Below, in pieces: positions 36,382-45,809 of a stretch of DNA of 64,000 bases. Made by a program: the position numbers and the translations under genes. The notes below the pieces were generated by a model that was given only the letters and a program-made list of their open reading frames with translations, did no database searches and was not told where the DNA came from. Source of the DNA: Pseudoalteromonas sp. G4 (GTDB lineage Bacteria > Pseudomonadota > Gammaproteobacteria > Enterobacterales > Alteromonadaceae); contig NZ_JAPEHW010000001.1 in assembly GCF_028875915.1 (NCBI RefSeq), positions 1 through 64,000 on the forward strand, in the 5' to 3' direction. How positions within the stretch are numbered: position 1 is the first letter of the stretch; each line of letters starts with the position of its first letter.

Positions 36382-36511
36382 GCAAAGTCAAGGTAGTTAT
36401 CTTGAGAAAAACAAAGCACATAAAAAAGCAAAAAAGGACAAACCAAAAGATAAATTAAGTCACAAATCAAAACGTAAAAAGTTTGATGACGATGACTGGA
36501 GTGATGAATAG
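36371..36511 (+). CDS. 46-residue Lys-rich microprotein overlapping maoP
   Basis: A short frame from ATG 36371 to TAG 36511 gives 46 residues. The first 37 are strongly basic (many Lys, with KKAKKDKPKDK), and the end is a block of acidic residues with one Trp (DDDDWSDE). It overlaps the maoP 3' end by 11 bases with a GAGAG box before the ATG. A hairpin covers the stop codon (36494-36521). The charged, disordered, histone-tail-like composition beside a nucleoid organiser suggests nucleic-acid contact, but this is inference. Composition is far from random for an AT-rich spacer. Confidence 0.5.
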   Translation: MKHEQSQGSYLEKNKAHKKAKKDKPKDKLSHKSKRKKFDDDDWSDE

Positions 36512-36525
36512 CACTCCAGTCATTT
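36494..36525 (+). terminator. hairpin at the end of the maoP/microprotein unit
   Basis: A perfect 10-bp stem (36494-36503 with 36512-36521) has an 8-base loop and is followed by ATTTATT. It overlaps the microprotein stop codon and lies 10 bases before the convergent amidotransferase stop, so it may serve both strands. Confidence 0.6.
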
Positions 36526-36530
36526 ATTCG

Positions 36531-37397
36531 TTAAGTTTGATAGTCGACAGGAACAGGCTCACTGTAAACAGAGTTTTGCTTGTCGACTACCACTGAGTGA
36601 TTACGCTCTACCTTTACCCAGTCTGTATCTTCTTCCGTTAGCGGTTCTGAGCTGATAATCACACTTTTATTAGTATTAGCACCATGTAAACTAAAATCTT
36701 TTTCAGATGTTAGTTCTAAAGCGCCTACACCATAAAATAAAGAGGCTGGCTGACTATTTCGGTCAGTGGCATAGCGAGTAGCAACTAATGATGTGCCATC
36801 TGATACTGCAAGATTAATAAATGCATTGGTGTTTGCCTCAGCGGCAACGCGAATATCAATGATTTTTTTGATAACCAAATAAAGCGCATTTTTAATATCA
36901 TCAGTTGATAAGTTATCAGCAAATTCGATAGTGTCGAGAAAAAGTGCAAAGATGCATTCAGAATCCGTATTACCTTTAACTAAATCAAATGCTTGGTTTG
37001 AGAGTTGATTGAGTATGCTGCGTCTAAATTTAGCAAACTGATCTAATCGACCATTGTGCATAAACGTATATTTTTGAAAATTAAACGGATGGCAATTAGC
37101 TTGAGACACTGGCATGCCAACTGACGCATCACGTACATGGGCAAAAAAGCACTGACTTCTTACTTTGCTCGCAATTTGTTGTAAGTTTTGATTGCTCCAA
37201 GCAGGTTCAATACTAACAAACCGTGCAGGGAAAGGATCATCATGGGTAGGATACCAGCTCAAACCAAAGCCATCACCATTGAGTGGCTTTTTACGCTTTT
37301 TAGCATCTTTGCTCTGTTCAACGAGTGAATTGGTTGGTGAAATTACAATGTCGTTTAAGGTGACTTCCGCACCTTTATAAGCAATAAAGCGACACAT
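36531..37397 (-). CDS. class II glutamine amidotransferase (YafJ/EgtC-like)
   Basis: 288 residues. The catalytic Cys is residue 2 (MCRFIAYKG), exposed after Met removal as in Ntn hydrolases. Further elements are GDGFGLSWYPTH, CFFAHVRDASVG with the conserved Arg, NCHPFNFQKYTFMHNGRL for glutamine and oxyanion contacts, and KGNTDSECIFALFL. This is the stand-alone GATase II type, like YafJ and EgtC, which releases ammonia from glutamine or cleaves gamma-glutamyl amides. The physiological substrate is unknown. It is monocistronic and convergent with maoP. Confidence 0.88.
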   Translation of the reverse strand: MCRFIAYKGAEVTLNDIVISPTNSLVEQSKDAKKRKKPLNGDGFGLSWYPTHDDPFPARFVSIEPAWSNQNLQQIASKVRSQCFFAHVRDASVGMPVSQANCHPFNFQKYTFMHNGRLDQFAKFRRSILNQLSNQAFDLVKGNTDSECIFALFLDTIEFADNLSTDDIKNALYLVIKKIIDIRVAAEANTNAFINLAVSDGTSLVATRYATDRNSQPASLFYGVGALELTSEKDFSLHGANTNKSVIISSEPLTEEDTDWVKVERNHSVVVDKQNSVYSEPVPVDYQT

Positions 37398-37674
37398 AGA
37401 TAAATCCTTAAAAAATTTTTTACACTATAGGTGAATTTTAAAAAAATCATACAAAAAATAATGGCTTGTCGTTTTTTTGATGAGTTTGTTTAACTTTAAA
37501 CTATTGCACGGATTTGTTTTAAAATTTTACCGTTAAAAATTATCAAGGCGAAAAATTTTTAGGCATAAAATTAAACAATATTATTTTTTTTCAAGTGAAT
37601 AAAAACTATTTCACTTGTTAAGAATAGCTTGGCAAGTTAGTTTGAATTATCACCAAATTATAAACAAACATACT

Positions 37675-38466
37675 ATGTCAAGAACCAGCTTACTTGTTTC
37701 ACTGTTTTGCTTTGCGACTTTTGCAGCAACAGCCAACAACTTTTATCCAGATAATGCACGATATGCAATTAGCTTAAGTTTTGATGATGCAAGAAAATCT
37801 CAGGTCGATATTGGTTTACCTTTACTTGATAGATACAAAGTAAAGGGCACATTTTATGTGATGTCAGATCAAATGCAGGAAAAAGCACTCCAGTGGAAAG
37901 CCGCTGCTGTTAACGGACACGAAATTGCCAACCATACCAAAAATCACTTATGCACAGGTAATTTCCGTTGGCTTAGAGAAAAAGGAACGGGTTTAGAGCA
38001 AGTTAATCTCGATTTCGTTGAAAAAGATATTCAACTTTCACAACAAGAAATATCCGCTTTAACTGGCAAAACATCAGAAGGTTTTGCCTATCCATGTGGG
38101 CAAACCTTTGTCGGGCGTGGCGAAGCTGTTCAGAGTTACGTACCATTGATTGCAAAAACCTTTAATTATGGCCGTACTTGGAATGATGAAACAGCCAATG
38201 ATCCGCTTTATTACGATCCCGCACAAATCAGAGCTTTTAATATGGATGGCAAAACATTTGCCCAATTAAAAGCATTATTAGAACGTGCAAAATTTGAAAA
38301 TGCATGGATTGTATTAGCGGGTCATGAAGTTGGCAAAAAAGCGCTTTATACGATAGATGAAAAGGCGCTTGAGCAACTTATAGTTTATTTGCAAGACCCA
38401 AAAAATGGTTACTGGCTTGCAACCGTAACTGAGGTAAACACATTTATTCAAAAAACAAAGCATTAA
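37675..38466 (+). CDS. secreted polysaccharide deacetylase (NodB domain)
   Basis: About 263 residues from the ATG at 37675 (the frame extends to 37615 from a weaker start, which would bury the signal peptide). The signal peptide ends near ATANN. The NodB fold shows LSFDDAR, KGTFYVMS, the metal-binding GHEIANHTKNH, then the FAYPCG strand and a late WIVLAGHEVG catalytic His. It should remove N- or O-acetyl groups from a polysaccharide in the periplasm. The second Asp of the usual FDD motif is present. It is a lone gene with no glycan cluster next to it. Confidence 0.85.
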   Translation: MSRTSLLVSLFCFATFAATANNFYPDNARYAISLSFDDARKSQVDIGLPLLDRYKVKGTFYVMSDQMQEKALQWKAAAVNGHEIANHTKNHLCTGNFRWLREKGTGLEQVNLDFVEKDIQLSQQEISALTGKTSEGFAYPCGQTFVGRGEAVQSYVPLIAKTFNYGRTWNDETANDPLYYDPAQIRAFNMDGKTFAQLKALLERAKFENAWIVLAGHEVGKKALYTIDEKALEQLIVYLQDPKNGYWLATVTEVNTFIQKTKH

Positions 38467-38683
38467 ATTTTACGACTACTTTTATTGGAGTGATTTAATT
38501 CTTTTATCTGTGCATTACATTTCACACTATTTGCTGCGTTGTATCGGAAGATAGAGTGCTAATTTATCCATTTTTCTTAAAATTTGGCTGTTTCATCTCA
38601 CAAAGTTATAAGAAATAGGCTCAATGAGGTATTATTTATTCAATACCTCGGTTGCTGCCTTTTTAATATCTGTTTGGAATACT

Positions 38684-39688
38684 ATGTTACGTTTGGTCTG
38701 TTTTTTGTTCGTCATTGTCTCTCCATTTTTGTGGGGGGCAATCGTTGATGAACGATTAAAAGAGGCTAAAGATTATTTAACTGTAAAACCTTCCGAAAGC
38801 TACCGTATTTTAGAAGAAATTAATTTAACTAAAAATTTAACTGAAGAGCAGCTAATAGAATGGCATATTCTTAATATGCGCGCTTCTTTACCTCTTGGTA
38901 AGTTAGATAATTTAATCGCGTCGGTTGAATCGGTTTTTAAATACCATCAATCAGCCTATTTCGCTGAGAATATAACGCCCGTCACAAGCGCTTTAGGAAT
39001 TTGGTTAAGGCGCAACAATTACCTTACAGATGCGGAGCTTAGCTTTAAATGCTCTTATCGACATGCCAGTAACGATCGCTTACGCGTTATTCTGAACAAC
39101 AGTTTGGCATTGTTAGCGCGAGAATCAGGCGATTTGGAAAGAGCTAAGTCTTTGTTTGAATATTCTGCCAAACTTGCCAAGGCTGAAAAAAATATCAATA
39201 TGATGGGCATGATAAACTTCAATCAAGGCGTCATTGCTTTTCAAGAAGGTAAGTTTGCAGATGCCGAACAGCATTTTCGTAATGCGCTTGAATATTATCA
39301 GTCAATTAATAAACGTGCAGGCAAAATTTCCGCGGGTACTTATTTGTTGTTTTCGTTTGTGGTGCAAAAAGAACTAACCAACTATCAGCGTCTTTACCTA
39401 CCTACTTTTCAGCAAACCGAAGCATTCCCTAATACCGCCTCAAAAGCGCTTCTTGATTGGGTAAATGCAGGGTATTTACAGCAAACAGGCATAGAAATTT
39501 CTGAAGAGACCCGTGATTCACTTAAACAGCAGTTTAGTAATATCAAAGATCATTTTGAACAAGCTTTAATTGATAAATATTTAGCAAAACCGCTTGGTAT
39601 ATTTCTTACTCTGCCATTATTTGAGAGTCATACGGAGCGCTTTGATGCAGAGTGGTTTTCGCTTGTTAAAAATTGCAACTTTAATTAA
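38684..39688 (+). CDS. secreted/membrane-anchored TPR protein
   Basis: About 334 residues. I prefer ATG 38684 (GGAATACT upstream), which begins a clean signal sequence, LRLVCFLFVIVSPFLWGA; an upstream ATG at 38624 would add 20 residues. The remainder is helical, with at least two convincing TPR units (NNSLALLARESGDLERAKSLF and NFNQGVIAFQEGKFADAEQHF). The tail is Phe/Leu-rich with one Cys near the end. It is probably a periplasmic protein-interaction scaffold. There is no downstream partner other than the chemoreceptor 220 bases away, so the function is open. Confidence 0.75.
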   Translation: MLRLVCFLFVIVSPFLWGAIVDERLKEAKDYLTVKPSESYRILEEINLTKNLTEEQLIEWHILNMRASLPLGKLDNLIASVESVFKYHQSAYFAENITPVTSALGIWLRRNNYLTDAELSFKCSYRHASNDRLRVILNNSLALLARESGDLERAKSLFEYSAKLAKAEKNINMMGMINFNQGVIAFQEGKFADAEQHFRNALEYYQSINKRAGKISAGTYLLFSFVVQKELTNYQRLYLPTFQQTEAFPNTASKALLDWVNAGYLQQTGIEISEETRDSLKQQFSNIKDHFEQALIDKYLAKPLGIFLTLPLFESHTERFDAEWFSLVKNCNFN

Positions 39689-39908
39689 TCCATTTCCATA
39701 ATTGAGTTTTTACAATGTGATGTATTGCAAGTGATTAATAAAATATAATTTAAATAGTTTTAATGCGCTTTGCTAAAACACTATTTTGTTAAGTCAAAAT
39801 TACTTTTTAAATTCTGCATAAAAAAATCGTTAATTTAGCAATAATTCCGTTATTTCTCTGTAGTTTGACTATATTGAAAGGAGCACAAATTAACGAGACG
39901 CAGGATTT

Positions 39909-42029
39909 ATGCATCACCTTTCAATAAAAACAAAGTTAATCGCATTTATTTCAACTACTTTAGCGCTGTTAGTTATCACGTTAGTAGCAATTAGTTGGGT
40001 ACAATTAAATAATAATAATCAAACACAAAGTAGCCGCGTTCAGTCTGTTTTATTAGATGAAATTAACGATAAGTTAATGAGTAAAACACAATATTATGCG
40101 ACTGAAATTGCAGGGTACATCAACACTGAATATAAAATTCCGCTGACACTTTCTGGTGGGTTAGCCAATACAGCCAAAACAACCCCATTATCGCGTGAGG
40201 GGGTATATCAAATGACCTTAGGTGCACTTGCACAAAATCCTGATATATCGTCGATTTATGCCCAATTTGAAGCAAATGGTTACGACCAAAAAGACAGTGA
40301 ATTTGGTAATGGCTTTACGCATTCAGTACCAGGAGTTGGCACGCTTGAAATATACATCACCCGTGAAAATGATGGCCGCTTAGTGCAGCACCAGGTTGAA
40401 GATGCTGCTGAAAAGTATTTGAGTGATAAAAATGAATTTGGCTTTCGCGAAAGTGAATGGTATTTGTGCGCTAAGGATACTCAAAAGCCGTGCATTATGG
40501 AGCCATATTTATACGAAATTGAGCCGGGGCAGTCCGAATTAATGACTTCATTAACAGTACCTATAATCAGTAATAATAAATTTATAGGGATCGTAGGAAC
40601 TGATATAAATTTGCCTAAATTCCAATCGCTTACAGAGAGTATTTCGAATAGCCTTTACAATGGGCAAGCCAAAGTAACTATCTTAAGTAATATTGGCCTA
40701 GTAGTGGGTTCTAGCCATTACAAAAAAATTGCACGCCCTTTAAGTGAATCGCTTACAAATGGTGATGCAAATAGCATTATGAACATTCGCAAGCGCCAAG
40801 AAAATATTGAGGTAGGTAATAACCTTGTGTTTGCGATGCCCATCAAAATTAATGTTGCAAATACAACATGGAGTTTAATAATTGAACTGCCAAAAAGTGT
40901 TGCGCTAGCGAGTGCTGTTGAACTAGCTGAAAGTCAAGCAAGTGCCACAGCAAGTGTTGGTAAAACGATGGTAATGATTGGCGTATTGGTATCTGTTATT
41001 GCTATTGCTGTCTCAATTGTGATTTTACGTACCATAGTCAAACCAATAACTGATATTAAACAGCGTATTGAAAATTTAGCCAGTAGCGAAGGCGATCTGA
41101 CTGTTAGCTTGACTGTGACACAGCATGAAGAACTTATTCTACTTGCATCAGGCTTTAATCAATTTACGCAGAAATTGCGCACCATGATTGACGGTTTGAA
41201 AGCGCTTGCAAATGATTCGTTTAATCAATCAGCCAATACTTCTCAGGCGGCACAAGAAATTAAAGCCAAAGTTAATATGCAGCACATGGAAATTGATAGT
41301 GTTGTTACAGCCATTAATGAACTCAGTGCAACGGCAAGTGAAGTTGCTCGCTCATCAGAAAATGCAGCTACCACAACCAATAATACCAACCTGAAAGTAA
41401 AAGAGAGTGAGCGTGGCATTGTGGCGGCATCGCATTCAGTAGAAACCATGACAAGTCATGTAAATAGTGCCAAAGATTCAATCAGTGCAGTTGCCCAGCG
41501 CAGTAATGATATTACACATATTTTAGATGTTATCCGCTCTATTGCTGAACAAACTAACTTATTAGCACTTAATGCCGCCATTGAAGCTGCACGTGCAGGT
41601 GAGCAGGGGCGGGGGTTTGCAGTTGTCGCTGATGAAGTGCGCTCGCTTGCCTCAAAAACGCAAGATTCTACCAATGAAATAAGCCAATTGATTGATAACT
41701 TACAAAGTGAAGTAGGCACATCTGAGACGATAATTGAAAAGTCTGTGGCTCAGGCTAGTGATGCGATGGCACATTGTGCTAAAGCGGCATCACAAATGGG
41801 TGAAATGGTGAATGAGCTAGCGCTTATTTCAAATGAAGTGACTCAAATAGCAACAGCTGCTGAAGAGCAAAGTGCTGTAACCGAAGACTTAAGTGCCAAT
41901 ATGACAGGTATTTCAGACGCTGCTGCAGAGCTTTCAGAACTGGCAGATACCGTGGAGCAAGCAGCTGCACAATTAACCTATTTAGTTGAGCAAAAACACA
42001 AGCAGCTTAGCCAACTTAAAACGGAGTAA
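39909..42029 (+). CDS. methyl-accepting chemotaxis protein with dCache-type sensor
   Basis: 706 residues. A first transmembrane helix (10-31) leads to a large periplasmic double-Cache-type domain (about 35-345) with [20 protein letters not shown] and GIVGTDINL, which are Cache signatures. A second helix (about 352-376), HAMP domain ([12 protein letters not shown]) and cytoplasmic signalling hairpin follow. The hairpin tip is [37 protein letters not shown], split here only by naming its start and end. It would report a small-molecule ligand to CheA/CheW. The Cys pair near residues 189-197 ([11 protein letters not shown]) may form a disulfide loop. The ligand is unknown. Confidence 0.93.
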   Translation: MHHLSIKTKLIAFISTTLALLVITLVAISWVQLNNNNQTQSSRVQSVLLDEINDKLMSKTQYYATEIAGYINTEYKIPLTLSGGLANTAKTTPLSREGVYQMTLGALAQNPDISSIYAQFEANGYDQKDSEFGNGFTHSVPGVGTLEIYITRENDGRLVQHQVEDAAEKYLSDKNEFGFRESEWYLCAKDTQKPCIMEPYLYEIEPGQSELMTSLTVPIISNNKFIGIVGTDINLPKFQSLTESISNSLYNGQAKVTILSNIGLVVGSSHYKKIARPLSESLTNGDANSIMNIRKRQENIEVGNNLVFAMPIKINVANTTWSLIIELPKSVALASAVELAESQASATASVGKTMVMIGVLVSVIAIAVSIVILRTIVKPITDIKQRIENLASSEGDLTVSLTVTQHEELILLASGFNQFTQKLRTMIDGLKALANDSFNQSANTSQAAQEIKAKVNMQHMEIDSVVTAINELSATASEVARSSENAATTTNNTNLKVKESERGIVAASHSVETMTSHVNSAKDSISAVAQRSNDITHILDVIRSIAEQTNLLALNAAIEAARAGEQGRGFAVVADEVRSLASKTQDSTNEISQLIDNLQSEVGTSETIIEKSVAQASDAMAHCAKAASQMGEMVNELALISNEVTQIATAAEEQSAVTEDLSANMTGISDAAAELSELADTVEQAAAQLTYLVEQKHKQLSQLKTE

Positions 42030-42036
42030 AATATTC

Positions 42037-42084
42037 ATGGCTTCAATGTTTAGTTTGCTTTATACGACACATTGAAGCCATTTT
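42037..42084 (+). terminator. terminator after the chemoreceptor gene
   Basis: A 13-bp perfect stem (42037-42049 with 42069-42081) has a 19-base loop and ends in TTTT. It lies 8 bases after the stop codon. Confidence 0.65.
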
Positions 42085-42226
42085 CATTTCGCCGCCAATG
42101 CTTGAAATGTTCAATTTAACCGCCTATTCAACCAAATATCACCGAATTTAACCGTTAAACACAAAGCAAATTTAATCTCATCAGTCCTGCCTATACTACA
42201 CCCATCAACACGACAGGGTTTTCACC

Positions 42227-42403
42227 ATGACAACTACAGACAACAACACATTAGATTTTGATATTTCTCATCTTATTGAAGGTGGCGTAGCCGTTTTCGC
42301 GCTTGGTTTAACGCTTGGTACATTGATTGGTGCTGGCATGACAAGTGCTGTTGTTATTGGTGCAGTTGCTGCGATAGCAACCTACCTAGTGCGTCACAAA
42401 TAG
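42227..42403 (+). CDS. 58-residue Gly/Ala-rich hydrophobic peptide
   Basis: Short frame of 58 residues. An acidic, Thr/Asn-rich N-terminal 15 residues precedes a continuous Gly/Ala/Val/Leu stretch (IEGGVAVFALGLTLGTLIGA and onward) ending YLVRHK. It holds one or two membrane helices with small-residue packing motifs (GxxxG). AGGG lies 8 bases before the ATG, and a strong terminator follows, so it looks like a real monocistronic transcript. It could be a small membrane protein, a pore-forming toxin-like peptide or a double-glycine-free bacteriocin; none is demonstrated. Confidence 0.6.
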   Translation: MTTTDNNTLDFDISHLIEGGVAVFALGLTLGTLIGAGMTSAVVIGAVAAIATYLVRHK

Positions 42404-42435
42404 ATTTCTAAGTAACCAATTATATCCCAACCAGT

Positions 42436-42470
42436 AAAAACACTTGCCTTCAACCAGCAAGTGTTTTTTT
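42436..42470 (+). terminator. terminator of the 58-residue peptide gene
   Basis: A 12-bp stem (42436-42447 with 42457-42468) has a 9-base loop and a run of seven T, 32 bases after the stop. It is one of the strongest terminators in the window. Confidence 0.85.
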
Positions 42471-42600
42471 ATTCATCTAGGCCATAAATCAAAGATTGTA
42501 ACGGTGTAGGTTCCAGTGTCGCTGGGCAAAATAGTACATGCTGGTTCTCATAACCTAAGGCGGCATAAAGTGGTAATGTTGCATTATAAACCAAACACAC
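42469..42600 (-). pseudogene. possible C-terminal fragment of a GNAT acetyltransferase
   Basis: A minus-strand frame ending at 42469 reads NATLPLYAALGYENQHVLF then CPATLEPTPLQSLIYGLDE. The first piece resembles the last helix and strand of GNAT enzymes, where NxxxLPxYxxLGY is common. It is only about 45 codons, has no start and overlaps the end of the barrel-protein gene in another frame. It may be a remnant truncated by a past rearrangement, or coincidence. Confidence 0.3.
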
Positions 42601-43204
42601 TAATATGAATGCCTAAGCCATTATCAAAGCCGTTGTCGGCAAAAAAAGTAGAATAATTTAATTGAATATGTACATCTTGAGTTACCTGGTATTCAATAAA
42701 CCCTTTAGCATACATCGAACTTTCAAAATCACTGAGTTCTTGGCTTTCACAGCTATCGCAACGAAACACTGAACGTTCTATATTGTTATAGCGATAGCCA
42801 CCTAGTACGCCAATACTCAATCTATCAATACTGTCTGGGGTGAATTTAAAGCCTGCTTCAGCATACATTGCAAACCCGGTAATTGATGACTCTTTATTAC
42901 TCACTTGCCCAGTTAATTCATTTTTAACTGTTTGCGTAAATGGCGATGTATCATCCATGTACATATAGTCTAAACCAGTCGCAAACTGCAAGTATGGGTG
43001 GGGTTCACCTTTATAATAAAGTCCTATGGCATGTGCGTTACCAGCATTTATTAGCGGCCCATCAGAAGTGGCGCGATAGTCACTGGCAGTGAGGTTTTGG
43101 TAACTCACACCGATTGAATAATCATAAAAATTGATTTCACTTTTTGCATTAACATTTGCTGCGAATAAACACAGCGACATGCCAATTGTGCTGACTAGTT
43201 TCAT
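42584..43204 (-). CDS. small outer-membrane beta-barrel-like protein
   Basis: 206 residues with a signal peptide ending at NVNAK. The mature part alternates polar and aromatic residues in short strands (YSIGVSYQNL, HAIGLYYKG, LQFATGLDYMYM, MYAEAGFKFT, LSIGVLGGYRYNN, VHIQLNYSTFF) and ends IHISVFGL. It is compatible with an 8-stranded OmpA/OmpW-like barrel, although it lacks a terminal Phe. A Cys pair (RCDSCES) sits in a predicted loop. It starts 10 bases after the DUF1566 lipoprotein stop, so the two are one operon. Function unknown. Confidence 0.78.
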   Translation of the reverse strand: MKLVSTIGMSLCLFAANVNAKSEINFYDYSIGVSYQNLTASDYRATSDGPLINAGNAHAIGLYYKGEPHPYLQFATGLDYMYMDDTSPFTQTVKNELTGQVSNKESSITGFAMYAEAGFKFTPDSIDRLSIGVLGGYRYNNIERSVFRCDSCESQELSDFESSMYAKGFIEYQVTQDVHIQLNYSTFFADNGFDNGLGIHISVFGL

Positions 43205-43214
43205 AATCTATCTC

Positions 43215-44594
43215 CTAAAATGTGCTACAGTTGCGCACTAAATGCACGTAATGTTTGCTCTGCCGAGCACTGTAGAAAATAATGCTGTTTTGATACTGGT
43301 ATTGGTAACTTGCGTTATCGTTACGCGGCGCAGGTGTACTGCTCCACACTTCACCAAACGGAATATTTTTAAAGGCAAAGGGGTTAAGCGGTGGCTCTTC
43401 ACAGGCCAGTTCAATATTTTGTTGCAGCTCTTTTATACTGGGTAATCGCCAGGGGTTAGCGTTCGGGGTTTCGTCATTTAAATTAGCTGCGGCCTCAAAG
43501 GCTTGTTGCCAATCGAGCTTTTCGGCTTGGCCTTGCTCACAGTTTTCACCACTGAGCCCTATCACACATTTTTGCCAAATTAAGCCTGTTAATGTATCAA
43601 GTACATTGCCATTATTATCTTGCTTATAACGGTTACTTGGTGCGGTGTTTGCTTCGATGGTATTACAACGTTGTTGCGGGGCAAATAAACGACGGTTATT
43701 TACCAATTGCTCTTCTGCAGTTGGGCTTTCAAATTGATTAAGCAATCTGTTTTGACCACGCACCGCACGAATGTGACGGGTGGTTGAACTAACACCACCA
43801 GCGACTCGGCCAACATTAAAATCGACTGCCCAAATACTGCCTTCATCATCTACATCCAATGTGTTTGACCAGTAAAAACTGGATTTGGTGTTTGGGAAAT
43901 AATTTGTGTCTATCGCAGGGGTGAATGTGTTGTAGTTAACCAGTTCTTGTAACTCAATTTTACTTGGCAGACGCCAATCGCTAAAACCACAAACTGCTTT
44001 TTGATTTAGCCGATTTAAGTAACTTTGGCTATCGCATTCAATGTCACATTCACCACCATTTAATGTAGAAAATGCGGGGTAATTATCATCACGAAAACTA
44101 TAGGTGTGTGCGGCATCTTGTAAATCACCTGAGCCGGCAAAGGTTTTAACTTCCCAAATTAAACCAGTAACATTATCAAGCACACAAACAGGCGTAAACT
44201 CACTGTCAAACGAAGCATTACCATTGTTGTCTAATTTTGTGAAACTAAAACCTGCATGTCCGTCGTCATTATTAGTTTGCTCAATATCTGCACCCACATC
44301 ACAATCCTGTAAAAAGCCAGACTGACTATTGCAGTTTGGAAAATTACCTTCAGGATAATCACCTGCCAACAAAGAGCCGGTATCATTAAAGTCAATTTGC
44401 GCTTCATCACAAGTGCATTCACCATCACACATAGGTAAGGCAAAATCGATAGCGCTAACTTGATTTGAATTAGCACTAGAAGATGTTGCGGGTACCTCAT
44501 TGACCGCTTCATATTTACAAGAAGCAACAAAAACCAGTGCCGTCACTAACAGCGCATTTTTGATATTTGCGGCTTTATACACTTTTAACGCCAT
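43215..44594 (-). CDS. DUF1566 (Lcl-type) lipoprotein
   Basis: About 459 residues from ATG 44594, chosen because GGAG lies 8 bases upstream and the following signal peptide ends in a lipobox-like FVASC; the frame extends to 44702. After a Cys/Asp-rich linker come two copies of the DUF1566 module. They are marked by VTGLIWEVKT / CGFSDWRLPSKIELQELV / YWSNT and, later, LTGLIWQKCV / NPWRLPSIKELQQNIE / EVWSSTP. These modules occur in Legionella collagen-like adhesins and many surface proteins. Many cysteines suggest disulfide stabilisation. It is probably surface-exposed and co-transcribed with the barrel protein downstream. Confidence 0.85.
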   Translation of the reverse strand: MALKVYKAANIKNALLVTALVFVASCKYEAVNEVPATSSSANSNQVSAIDFALPMCDGECTCDEAQIDFNDTGSLLAGDYPEGNFPNCNSQSGFLQDCDVGADIEQTNNDDGHAGFSFTKLDNNGNASFDSEFTPVCVLDNVTGLIWEVKTFAGSGDLQDAAHTYSFRDDNYPAFSTLNGGECDIECDSQSYLNRLNQKAVCGFSDWRLPSKIELQELVNYNTFTPAIDTNYFPNTKSSFYWSNTLDVDDEGSIWAVDFNVGRVAGGVSSTTRHIRAVRGQNRLLNQFESPTAEEQLVNNRRLFAPQQRCNTIEANTAPSNRYKQDNNGNVLDTLTGLIWQKCVIGLSGENCEQGQAEKLDWQQAFEAAANLNDETPNANPWRLPSIKELQQNIELACEEPPLNPFAFKNIPFGEVWSSTPAPRNDNASYQYQYQNSIIFYSARQSKHYVHLVRNCSTF

Positions 44595-45078
44595 GACTTT
44601 GCTCCATTCAATTTGGCTTGATAAATAAAGTGCAAATTTAAAACCAGTGGTATGTAAAGTATGGACGATACACCTGATTAATAGAAAAGTATCTTTGTTC
44701 AAGTTATTGATAAATAATGGCTTGTTAATTATGTGTGGATGTTTTATTGGTGTTAGGCAGGGTAGTTCTTTAAGTAAATTTGCTATTGATAAGTTAAATA
44801 AATTGCAAATCGAGTTCTGAGTATTTGCAAAATGCGAAGCATTATCTGCGAGTTAATATCGATTGGTTATTGTAAAAGTATTACCGAAAAGCATTGGTTA
44901 AAAGTTCAAGTTATTGATTTTTATGTTTTTTATTTAAAGTTTCAGATGTTGCATGTAGCGGTATGGACTGATTTGGATTGGTAATTGCCTAGATGTTGTT
45001 AAGCGTGTTGCGTTGTTGAACATTAAACACAATAGCTTCACCGCCCTTAATTACGTTAGCAATCTATTAGGAGCCATT
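44595..45078. other. divergent intergenic region, no gene seen
   Basis: About 480 AT-rich bases between the lipoprotein operon and the DUF4956 operon. Apart from an AGGAG ribosome-binding site at its right end it contains no frame or RNA structure I can support. Both promoters should lie here. Confidence 0.4.
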
Positions 45079-45807
45079 ATGGAATCAGTCGACCCAATGT
45101 TAATTGCGTTTCTGCCTAAAGACATTCGCAATATGTTTTTTCCTTACGCAAGTGTGCAGCTTGCGTCACTGGTACTCAACCTTGTTATTGGTTTTGTGAT
45201 GGCGAGCATTATAGGCGCGCACTTTCGCAAATACGCCAGTGCCTTTTGTAATCGCCAAGACTTTTCGCGTTTATTTCCACTGTTAATGCTTAGTGTCATT
45301 TTAATTATCACTGTGGTTAAGGCTTCACTGGCGCTCGCGCTTGGTTTAGTTGGCGCGCTGTCTATTGTCCGTTTTAGAACACCGATTAAAGAGCCTGAAG
45401 AGTTGCTGTATCTGTTTTTAAATATCGGTATCGCGGTCGCGCTTGGGGCGGGTCAAACGTTAGCGGCCGTGGTGTCGTGCTTTGTCACCCTATTACTTAT
45501 TGCCTGGGTAAAAAAACGTGACAGCCAAACAAAGCAAGAAAATGGCCTATTTCTATCACTTAATCATGTATCAGATACAGGTTATCAAGACACTCAATTG
45601 GTATCAGAGCTCAAAGCGTTACTTGCAAGCCATGCTGACCGTATTGAACTGCGCCGCATTGACATTGCAGATACCCGTTTTGATGCCAGTTTCTTTATCT
45701 CAGTGAGCGATGAAAAGCAAATCGATGCTTGCATGAATGCCCTTTCAAATGCGTTTAATGGCATCAATATTTCGCTTCTCGAGCAACACAATATTGCAGG
45801 AGTCTAG
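45079..45807 (+). CDS. DUF4956 membrane protein
   Basis: About 242 residues from ATG 45079, which has AGGAG 8 bases upstream; an earlier in-frame start (45013) lacks one. Four or so transmembrane helices (about 20-150) include ALALGLVGALSIVRFRTPIKEPEELLYLF, whose GLVGALSIVRFRT core is the DUF4956 signature. The C-terminal 80 residues form a soluble alpha/beta domain (ELRRIDIADTRFDASFFISV) resembling a small ACT-like fold. It is the first gene of a three-gene operon with CotH-like and VTC-domain genes (2-base gap, then a 4-base overlap). It may be the membrane partner of the VTC enzyme. Confidence 0.85.
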   Translation: MESVDPMLIAFLPKDIRNMFFPYASVQLASLVLNLVIGFVMASIIGAHFRKYASAFCNRQDFSRLFPLLMLSVILIITVVKASLALALGLVGALSIVRFRTPIKEPEELLYLFLNIGIAVALGAGQTLAAVVSCFVTLLLIAWVKKRDSQTKQENGLFLSLNHVSDTGYQDTQLVSELKALLASHADRIELRRIDIADTRFDASFFISVSDEKQIDACMNALSNAFNGINISLLEQHNIAGV

Positions 45808-45809
45808 TT

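Noticed and set aside
44231-44530. 99-codon frame inside the DUF1566 lipoprotein gene
   Set aside because: Same strand, different phase, with composition of a shadow frame; the lipoprotein frame shows clear conserved motifs.
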